This document shows positions 55,301 through 64,000 of a stretch of DNA of 64,000 bases, in pieces; positions within the stretch are counted from its first letter, which is position 1, and each line of letters opens with the position of its first letter. This stretch comes from Siphonodentalium dalli (Eukaryota; Mollusca; Scaphopoda; Gadilida; Siphonodentaliidae), in the NCBI GenBank assembly GCA_032622095.1, contig CP136061.1, positions 22,076,991-22,140,990 of the forward strand. The letters run 5' to 3'. A program made the translations under genes and the position numbers. A model generated the notes under the pieces. It searched no databases. It saw only the letters and a list, made by a program, of their open reading frames with translations, and had not been told where the DNA came from.

Positions 55301-57255
55301 CAACCGACCGAACTGGCGATGGGAGGTTAGTAGGTACCAGTTCCCAAGCAAGCTTCCTGCTATAATGGCGTCAGGGAATAAGATCTTTTGTTTTCATTTA
55401 AAATCAAACCCGAAGTTACTGGCAGCTGTTAGCCAGAATGCGGCCAGTAACCTGTCTGCGAAGCCCCCGGAAGTGGTGGCTTATAATAAGGAGGAAACAA
55501 GCCTGTGAACTGTGATCCCATTCCAAGCCCAGCTGGGGCAGAAGGCATGGAGGATAAACTTTCAGGTGCCAAATAATAGCGTAAATGTAATAATTTTTTA
55601 GAGAAAATGTCTCCTAATTTGAATTGAGACAAAGTAAAATGGCCATTCTACTAGTAATTTTAGCCGAAATTTCCCACACACTATTATCATAACCCACCGG
55701 AGAGCATGGTCAGGGAGTATCCCTCAGCCGCGCTGACCCCGAGATGACAACTTGTAGCGATGGACGGCGTGTGTCGAGTGTTAGTAGAGCTGAATCACAG
55801 CCGTCCTGGGCACGCCAACCGCCAACGGTCGACCCGAGGAAGCAGATTGATGTCCCGTTCGATAGTCCAGGGAGCGCACCAACTGTGACTAATGGGTTCA
55901 ATGGGTAGCCCCAACCCGCACCCTGTTTGGTGTGACTATCGCCCCGAGTGCTAATTACGCCAATTAGAGGAACACGATATATCGGCAAGCGTCAGTGTCC
56001 TAGGGGAAGCAACTCGTGGGAGCTACGGGTTCGATGGGTAGCCCCAACCCGCGTCCTGTGTGGTGTGACTATTGCTCCGAGTGCTAATTACGCCAATTAG
56101 AGGAACCCTATATATCGACTTTCGTTGGGACCTCGAAACGAGGGAAGCGACTTCAAGGGGAGCTACGGGGAAGGCGATTCATGAACCTGGTCTTACCTCG
56201 ATTAGCAGTCCTGTGAAAGTAATTAATGTGATTGCGAACAATCACAAATACACCTGTTGTGTTATGTTACCATGTGGCAACCAAGGCAGTAACGGCCCCA
56301 TTGTTAATCATCCAGGGTGAAAAAGGTTCAAATTGACATTCAGGATTTACAATCCTATCAGCCTATTTCACAAGCGTTTAAACACTGCTTTTTCCGTCAG
56401 TTGTACCCCAGATGATGATTGTCAACGTATAAAGAAAGCCGTCAAACGAAAAAATGAACTCGAAAGTAAGTCACCTAATTTCGTGATACCTTTAACCACC
56501 GTCAACGCACGTGGTAACTTAAATAACACGTCACCTGTATTCCATAGATTTGTTATAAAGAAAACGATCAGCGTCTTTAGTCATATCCAATGGTGCCTCG
56601 AATGTTCTGCCTTTAATAGGCCAGAAACGCTGCATTGTCTGCATAGACAACGGATATTAAATCATTGACCGATTAAAATTATGGAAGACAAAGTCGGTTA
56701 AAACGAAACGAGTCATCCGATTCCGATATTTTATTCGGAACAAACCGTCGTAATCTTTATGTGAATTGTACATAATTTTCAACTATAAGCAAAGAAATAA
56801 TGTTGTTTGTATAATACAAAAACAAAACTGTTTTGCTATACAAAAAACTGCAACTTAGCTTCGTAGGAGTGACGACCGTCCATGGCAGGAGGGATAAAAA
56901 ATATGGCGAATACTTCACTACGTGTCAGAAATCACGTGATTACACGTGTCATGAACATGACAGAGGATATGTACCATAGAATTTCGTACCGTTTTTTCAA
57001 CTCGGAGAGTTAACCCCTCCTACTTGGGATGATAATATACCATATAGTTCAGTGGGCAAGATACCTTTGACGGAGATATTAATTTGTCAGGGTCAGTCTT
57101 TTAAATTTTAAATTTAATTTAAAAATGTTTTCCAGAAAAGGAAATGAGTGAGATATTTACCTGACCTATCGCAGCACCGACACTGCCTGTACCATCAACG
57201 ATTCCTGTGACTGTTGATAAAGCCTCACTGTTCCCCTGCACAGGACCCTGTCGAC
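49356..57255 (-). CDS. SLC37-family sugar-phosphate/phosphate antiporter, two exons (partial)
   Basis: Major-facilitator transporter of the organophosphate:phosphate antiporter family, in the endoplasmic-reticulum membrane. The upstream exon is 57255-57161 (acceptor AG at 57257-57256, donor GTAAAT) and encodes RQGPVQGNSEALSTVTGIVD followed by GTGSVGAAIGQ. The next exon is 49421-49356 (acceptor CCTTCCAG, donor GTAAGA) and encodes ILVPLIGRGIEWAAVFYMFM plus IM. Both phases agree. The ALSTVTxIIDGTGSxGAA and VFYM blocks are the hallmark of the SLC37A1/A2 group near the last transmembrane helices. The intron between them holds the 4.8-kb repeat copy 2, two TTAA elements and more. The 5' exons lie beyond 64000. 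The C-terminal exon was not identified with confidence. The paralogue cannot be decided. Confidence 0.88.
49440..49572. repeat. 44-bp tandem repeat, 3 copies
   Basis: 'agctggaatt-attgagtcc' + 'agtgagtttagaccatgtga' three times, starting about 18 nt upstream (in gene sense) of the SLC37 acceptor at 49422. The SLC37 exon is thus bracketed by two independent arrays. Confidence 0.85.
49625..50016. mobile_element. TTAA element CCCTTTACCCAACA, 392 bp
   Basis: TTAA at 49621-49624 and 50017-50020. Two intact mirror-image family-B hairpins (about 49776-49842 and 49923-49990). Near-identical to 50536-50926 and, inverted, to 28019-28377. Confidence 0.93.
50021..50260. mobile_element. TTAA element CTCTTTCAGTGCCAGG, 240 bp
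   Basis: Ends CTCTTTCAGTGCCAGGGGCC and CCTGGCACTGAAAGAG, TTAA at 50017-50020 (shared with the preceding element) and 50261-50264. No ORF; a T-rich run at 50062-50072. Confidence 0.85.
50265..50535. other. SLC37 intron, nothing recognised
   Basis: AT-rich spacer. Confidence 0.4.
50536..50926. mobile_element. TTAA element CCCTTTACCCAACA, second near-identical copy
   Basis: TTAA at 50532-50535 and 50927-50930; differs from 49625-50016 by only a few bases (for example 'acgagaatg' at 50738), so both inserted recently. Confidence 0.93.
51027..52071. mobile_element. TIR element with a 146-bp central palindrome
   Basis: Ends share 'cttctcggtcca', 'ccacaacagcttg' and 'ttgggttgatgctgttt' in inverted orientation. 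Inside, 51266-51411 is a near-perfect palindrome closing on 'gagccggcttgccggcgag'. Two overlapping short frames come from the palindrome. Class unknown. Confidence 0.7.
52072..52300. other. SLC37 intron, nothing recognised
   Basis: AT-rich spacer. Confidence 0.4.
52301..52628. mobile_element. Small palindromic derivative next to large element, copy 2
   Basis: Counterpart of 36220-36535, here on the left of the large element; ends CAATATTTTCC and GGAAAATATTG, then directly TATCTCCGTC of the large element. Confidence 0.82.
52629..57078 (-). mobile_element. Large unclassified TIR element, copy 2, inverted (4.45 kb)
   Basis: Ends TATCTCCGTCAAAGGTATC and ATACCTTTGACGGAGATA. The body is the reverse complement of 31457-36219. 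Compared with copy 1 it lacks about 225 bp between the C run at 53051-53059 and 'gctgcaagctccc', and has extra sequence at about 55695-55805. Homologous small frames (125 and 150 residues) are intact in both copies but match no transposition protein that I recognise. It lies inside the SLC37 intron. Confidence 0.82.
57161..57255 (-). CDS. SLC37 exon with the IVDGTGS motif
   Basis: 95 nt, entering with two bases of a split codon and ending at a codon boundary before GTAAATATC. It lies between the right end of the large element (57078) and the left edge of the 42/60-bp array (about 57315). Confidence 0.85.
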
Positions 57256-57305
57256 CTTTTAAATAGATAATGTTTTATTTATAAATAGTGACCATAAATG
57301 ATATT

Positions 57306-60300
57306 TCAGAAAAAATGATTGAAAGGTATAGTGCAATGACAGTGTGTATGAGATGTCATACAGCAGGTTTTATAACAATGATAGTGTGTATGAGATGTCA
57401 TACAGCAGGTTTTATAACAATGATAGTGTGTATGAGATGTCATACAGCAGGTTTTATAACAATGATAGTGTGTATGAGATGTCATACAGCAGGTTTTATA
57501 ACAGTGATAGTGCGTATGAGATGTCATACAGCAGGTTTTATAGTTGATATATGTTGGGTTACAATGATAGTGTGTATGAGATGTCATACAGCAGGTTTTA
57601 TAGTTGATATATGTTGTGTTACAATGATAGTGTATATGAGATGTCATACAGCAGGTTTTATAACAATGATAGTGTGTATGAGATGTCATACAGCAGGTTT
57701 TATAACAATGATAGTGTGTATGAGATGTCATACAGCAGGTTTTATAACAATGATAGTGTGTATGAGATGTCATACAGCAGGTTTTATAACAATGATAGTG
57801 TATATGAGATGTCATACAGCAGGTTTTATAACAGTGATAGTGTGTATGAGATGTCATACAGCAGGTTTTATGGTTGATATATGTTGGGTTACAATGATAG
57901 TGTGTATGAGATGTCATACAGCAGGTTTTATAGTTGATATATGTTGGCTTACAATGATAGTGTATATGAGATGTCATACAGCAGGTTTTATAACAGTGAT
58001 AGTGTGTATGAGATGTCATACAGCAGGTTTTATAGTTGATATATGTTGGGTTACAATGATAGTGTGTATGAGATGTCATACAGCAGGTTTTATAGTTGAT
58101 ATATGTTGGCTTACAATGATAGTGTATATGAGATGTCATACAGCAGGTTTTATAACAATGATAGTGTGTATGAGATGTCATACAGCAGGTTTTATAACAA
58201 TGATAGTGTGTATGAGATGTCATACAGCAGGTTTTATAACAATGATAGTGTATATGATATGTAATACAGCAGGTTTTATAACAATGATAGTGTGTATGAG
58301 ATGTCATACAGCAGGTTTTATAACAATGATAGTGTGTATGAGATGTCATACAGCAGGTTTTATAGTTGATATATGTTGGCCTACAATGATAGTGTGTATG
58401 AGATGTCTTTCAGCAGGTTTTATAGTTGATATATGTGGCTTATAATGACAGTGTGTATGAGATGTCTTACAGCAGGTTTTATAGTTGATATATGTGGGTT
58501 ACAATGATAGTGTGTATGAGATGTCATACAGCAGGTTTTATAGTTGATATATGTTGGGTTACAATGACAGTGTGTATGAGATGTCTTACAGCAGGTTTTA
58601 TGGTTGATATATGTTGGGTTACAATGATAGTGTGTATGAGATGTCTTACAGCAGGTTTTATAGTTGATATATGTTGGGTTACAATGACAGTGTGTATGAG
58701 ATGTCTTACAGCAGGTTTTATAGCAATGATAGTGTGTATGAGATGTCTTACAGCAGGTTTTATGGTTGATATATGTTGGGTTACAATGATAGTGTGTATG
58801 AGATGTCTTACAGCAGGTTTTATAGTTGATATATGTTGGGTTACAATGACAGTGTGTATGAGATGTCATACAGCAGGTTTTATAGTTGATATATGTGGGT
58901 TACAATGATTGTGTGTATGAGATGTCTTACAGCAGGTTTTATAGTTGATATATGTTGGCTTACAATGACAGTGTGTATGAGATGTCATACAGCAGGTTTT
59001 ATAGTTGATATATGTTGGGTTACAATGATAGTGTGTATGAGATGTCATACAGCAGGTTTTATAGTTGATATATGTGGGTTACAATGATAGTGTGAGATGT
59101 CTTTCAGCAGGTTTTATAGTTGATATATGTTGGGTTACAATGATAGTGTGTATGAGATGTCATACAGCAGGTTTTATAGTTGATATATGTTGGGTTACAA
59201 TGCTAGTGTGTATGAGATGTCATACAGCAGGTTTTATAGTTGATATATGTGGGTTACAATGATAGTGTGTATGAGATGTCATACAGCAGGTTTTATAGCA
59301 ATGATAGTATGAGATGTCATACAGCAGGTTTTATAGTTGATATATGTTGGGTTACAATGATAGTGTGTATGAGATGTCATACAGCAGGTTTTATAGTTGA
59401 TATATGTTGGGTTACAATGATAGTGTGTATGAGATGTCATACAGCAGGTTTTATAGTTGATATATGTTGGGTTACAATGATAGTGTGTATGAGATGTCAT
59501 ACAGCAGGTTATATAGTTGATATATGTGGGTTACAATGATAGTGTGTATGAGATGTCATACAGCAGGTTTTATAGCAATGATAGTATGAGATGTCATACA
59601 GCAGGTTTTATAGTTGATATATGTTGGGTTACAATGATAGTGTGTGTGAGATGTCATACAGCAGGTTTTATAACAATGATAGTGTGTATGAGATGTCATA
59701 CAGCAGGTTTTATAGTTGATATATGTTGGGTTACAATGATAGTGTGTATGAGATGTCTTACAGCAGGTTTTATAGTTGATATATGTGGGTTACAATGATA
59801 GTGTGTATGAGATGTCATACAGCAGGTTTTATAGCAATGATAGTATGAGATGTCATACAGCAGGTTTTATAGTTGATATATGTTGGGTTACAATGATAGT
59901 GTGTGTGAGATGTCATACAGCAGGTTTTATAACAATGATAGTGTGTATGAGATGTCATACAGCAGGTTTTATAGTTGATATATGTTGGCCTACAATGATA
60001 GTGTGTATGAGATGTCATACAGCAGGTTTTATAGCAATGATAGTGTGTATGAGATGTCTTACAGCAGGTTTTATAGTTGATATATGTTGGGTTACAATGA
60101 TAGTGTGTATGAGATGTCATACAGCAGGTTTTATAGCAATGATTGAAAGGTATAGTGCAATGATAGTGTGTATGAGATGTCATACAGCAGGTTTTATGGT
60201 TGATATATGTTGGGTTACAATGACAGTGTGTATGAGATGTCATACAGCAGGTTTTATAGTTGATATATGTTGGGTTACAATGACAGTGTGTATGAGATGT

Positions 60301-63300
60301 CTTACAGCAGGTTTTATAGTTGATATATGTTGGGTTACAATGATAGTGTGTATGAGATGTCATACAGCAGGTTTTATAGCAATGATAGTGTGTATGAGAT
60401 GTCTTACAGCAGGTTTTATAGTTGATATATGTTGGGTTACAATGATAGTGTGTATGAGATGTCATACAGCAGGTTTTATAGCAATGATAGTGTGTATGAG
60501 ATGTCTTACAGCAGGTTTTATGGTTGATATATGTGGGTTACAATGATAGTGTGTATGAGATGTCATACAGCAGGTTTTATAGTTGATATATGTTGGCTTA
60601 CAATGACAGTGTGTATGAGATGTCATACAGCAGGTTTTATAGTTGATATATGTTGGGTTACAATGATAGTGTGTATGAGATGTCTTACAGCAGGTTTTAT
60701 AGTTGATATATGTCGGCTTACAATGATAGTGTGTATGAGATGTCTTACAGCAGGTTTTATAGTTGATATATGTGGGTTACAATGATAGTGTGTATGAGAT
60801 GTCATACAGCAGGTTTTATGGTTGATATATGTTGGGTTACAATGACAGTGTGTATGAGATGTCTTACAGCAGGTTTTATAGTTGATATATGTGGGTTACA
60901 ATGATAGTGTGTATGAGATGTCATACAGCAGGTTTTATGGTTGATATATGTTGGGTTACAATGACAGTGTGTATGAGATGTCTTACAGCAGGTTTTATAA
61001 CAATGATAGTGTGAGATGTCATACAGCAGGTTTTATGGTTGATATATGTTGGGTTACAATGATAGTGTGTATGAGATGTCTTACAGCAGGTTTTATAACA
61101 ATGATAGTGTATATGAGATGTCTTACAGCAGGTTTTATAGTTGATATATGTTGGGTTACAATGACAGTGTGTATGAGATGTCTTACAGCAGGTTTTATGG
61201 TTGATATATGTTGGGTTACAATGACAGTGTGTATGAGATGTCATACAGCAGGTTTTATAGTTGATATATGTTGGGTTACAATGACAGTGTATATGAGATG
61301 TCTTTCAGCAGGTTTTATAGTTGATATATGTTGGGTTACAATGATAGTGTATATGAGATGTCTTTCAGCAGGTTTTATAGTTGATATATGTTGGGTTACA
61401 ATGATAGTGTATATGAGATGTCTTTCAGCAGGTTTTATAGTTGATATATGTTGGGTTACAATGACAGTGTGTATGAGATGTCATACAGCAGGTTTTATAG
61501 TTGATATATGTTGGGTTACAATGATAGTGTGTATGAGATGTCATACAGCAGGTTTTATAGTTGATATATGTTGGGTTACAATGACAGTGTGTATGAGATG
61601 TCATACAGCAGGTTTTATAGTTGATATATGTTGGGTTACAATGATAGTGTATATGAGATGTCTTTCAGCAGGTTTTATAGTTGATATATGTTGGGTTACA
61701 ATGATAGTGTATATGAGATGTCTTTCAGCAGGTTTTATAGTTGATATATGTTGGGTTACAATGACAGTGTGTATGAGATGTCATACAGCAGGTTTTATAG
61801 TTGATATATGTTGGGTTACAATGATAGTGTATATGAGATGTCTTTCAGCAGGTTTTATAGTTGATATATGTTGGGTTACAATGACAGTGTGTATGAGATG
61901 TCATACAGCAGGTTTTATAGTTGATATATGTTGGGTTACAATGACAGTGTGTATGAGATGTCATACAGGTTTTATAGTTGATATATGTTGGGTTACAATG
62001 ACAGTGTGTATGAGATGTCATACAGCAGGTTTTATAGTTGATATATGTTGGGTTACAATGACAGTGTATATGCGATGTCATACAGCAGGTTTTATAGTTG
62101 ATATATGTGGGTTACAATGACAGTGTGTATGAGATGTCTTACAGCAGGTTTTATAGTTGATATATGTTGGGTTACAATGATAGTGTGTATGAGATGTCAT
62201 ACAGCAGGTTTTATATTTGATATATGTGGCTTACAATGATAGTGTGTATGAGATGTCATACAGCAGGTTTTATAGTTGATATATGTGGGTTACAATGATA
62301 GTGTGTATGAGATGTCATACAGGTTTTATGGTTGATATATGTTGGGTTACAATGATAGTGTGTATGAGATGTCTTACAGCAGGTTTTATAGTTGATATAT
62401 GTTGGGTTACAATGATAGTGTGTATGAGATGTCATACAGCAGGTTTTATAGTTGATATATGTTGGGTTACAATGATAGTGTATATGAGATGTCTTACAGC
62501 AGGTTTTATAGTTGATATATGTTGGGTTACAATGATAGTGTATATGAGATGTCATACAGCAGGTTTTATATTTGATATATGTGGCTTACAATGATAGTGT
62601 GTATGAGATGTCATACAGCAGGTTTTATAGTTGATATATGTGGGTTACAATGATAGTGTGTATGAGATGTCATACAGGTTTTATGGTTGATATATGTTGG
62701 GTTACAATGATAGTGTGTATGAGATGTCTTACAGCAGGTTTTATAGTTGATATATGTTGGGTTACAATGATAGTGTGTATGAGATGTCATACAGCAGGTT
62801 TTATAGTTGATATATGTTGGGTTACAATGATAGTGTATATGAGATGTCTTACAGCAGGTTTTATAGTTGATATATGTTGGGTTACAATGATAGTGTGTAT
62901 GAGATGTCATACAGGTTTTATGGTTGATATATGTTGGGTTACAATGATAGTGTGTATGAGATGTCTTACAGCAGGTTTTATGGTTGATATATGTTGGGTT
63001 ACAATGATAGTGTATATGAGATGTCTTACAGCAGGTTTTATAGTTGATATATGTTGGGTTACAATGATAGTGTGTATGAGATGTCATACAGGTTTTATGG
63101 TTGATATATGTTGGGTTACAATGACAGTGTGTATGAGATGTCATACAGCAGGTTTTATAGTTGATATATGTTGGGTTACAATGACAGTGTGTATGAGATG
63201 TCTTACAGCAGGTTTTATGGTTGATATATGTTGGCTTACAATGATAGTGTGTATGAGATGTCATACAGCAGGTTTTATGGTTGATATATGTTGGCTTACA

Positions 63301-64000
63301 ATGATAGTGTGTATGAGATGTCATACAGCAGGTTTTATGGTTGATATATGTTGGCTTACAATGATAGTGTGTATGAGATGTCATACAGCAGGTTTTATGG
63401 TTGATATATGTTGGCTTACAATGACAGTGTGTATGAGATGTCATACAGCAGGTTTTATGGTTGATATATGTTGGGTTACAATGACAGTGTGTATGAGATG
63501 TCATACAGCAGGTTTTATAGTTGATATATGTTGGGTTACAATGACAGTGTGTATGAGATGTCTTACAGCAGGTTTTATAGTTGATATATGTTGGGTTACA
63601 ATGACAGTGTGTATGAGATGTCACACAGCAGGTTTTATAGTTGATATATGTGGGTTACAATGACAGTGTGTATGAGATGTCTTACAGCAGGTTTTATAAT
63701 TGATATATGTTGGGTTACAATGACAGTGTGTATGAGATGTCTTACAGCAGGTTTTATAGTTGATATATGTTGGGTTACAATGACAGTGTGTATGAGATGT
63801 CTTACAGCAGGTTTTATAGTTGATATATGTTGGGTTACAATGACAGTGTGTATGAGATGTCTTACAGCAGGTTTTATAGTTGATATATGTTGGGTTACAA
63901 TGACAGTGTGTATGAGATGTCTTACAGCAGGTTTTATAGTTGATATATGTGGGTTACAATGACAGTGTGTATGAGATGTCATACAGCAGGTTTTATGGTT
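57306..64000. repeat. Tandem array of 42-bp and 60-bp units, over 6.6 kb, runs off window
   Basis: Short unit 'atgatagtgtgtatgagatg' + 'tcatacagcaggttttataa' + 'ca' (42 bp). The long unit replaces the last bases by 'agttgatatatgttgggtta' + 'ca' (60 bp). Variants include a 59-bp form ('atgtgggtt'), a form lacking 'gca' of 'acagcagg', and 'tcttacag' or 'tctttcag' for 'tcatacag'. Short units dominate the left edge; 60-bp units dominate from about 58380 on. Higher-order blocks are visible (see findings). On the - strand it would be an intron of the SLC37 gene. Confidence 0.97.

Noticed and set aside
57288-63982. Open frames of 200-390 codons on both strands
   Set aside because: They follow from tandem units whose lengths are multiples of three, occur on both strands at once, end at the 59-bp variant units, and show no non-repeat extension or start context. 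Treated as satellite, not genes.

Overview
The window is eukaryotic and reads as an AT-rich metazoan genome, probably a marine invertebrate. The evidence is spliced genes with short exons and GT-AG introns, tRNA-derived SINEs with A/B boxes, a 5S-rRNA-derived fragment, many short non-autonomous DNA transposons and several minisatellite arrays. I could not assign a phylum. There are no bacterial operons, CRISPR arrays or phage genes.

Three protein-coding genes are supported by exon homology. (1) The last three exons of di-N-acetylchitobiase (CTBS, + strand, 822-3470). (2) A complete gene for HAUS augmin-like complex subunit 7 (HAUS7, + strand, 14222-29328). It has ten exons that join in frame to about 379 residues, including a short first exon inferred at 14222-14284. 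(3) Two late exons of an SLC37-family sugar-phosphate transporter on the - strand (57255-57161 and 49421-49356), whose 5' part lies beyond the window. These are unrelated housekeeping genes (lysosomal glycan breakdown, spindle microtubule nucleation, ER organophosphate transport) and only share a locus.

Layout. 1-3470: CTBS introns and exons. 3471-14221: intergenic, with a hAT-like element, a 2.5-kb minisatellite of about 61-bp units, several hairpin MITEs, a 1.1-kb TIR element, a 5S-derived fragment and a cluster of palindromic ATTTGC..GCAAAT motifs just upstream of HAUS7. 14222-29328: HAUS7, whose introns hold a SINE, two hAT elements with perfect 8-bp target duplications, and MITEs. 29329-49012: repeat-dense, with one copy (31457-36535) of a ~5-kb inverted pair and dozens of MITEs. 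49013-57255: SLC37 exons around the second, inverted copy (52301-57078). 57306-64000: a tandem array of 42- and 60-bp units that runs off the window.

The most unusual signals are as follows. First, in two unrelated genes on opposite strands, the 3' end of an exon together with its 5' splice site is tandemly amplified (70-bp unit x5 in HAUS7, 47-bp unit x8 in SLC37). A third array of 35-bp units sits directly before a HAUS7 splice acceptor and carries a perfect donor consensus on the antisense strand. Second, six copies of a ~217-bp near-perfect palindrome carry copy-specific substitutions matched on both arms, as if each arm is corrected from the other. Third, one ~70-bp hairpin module is found inside three unrelated sets of terminal repeats, two of them at TTAA targets.
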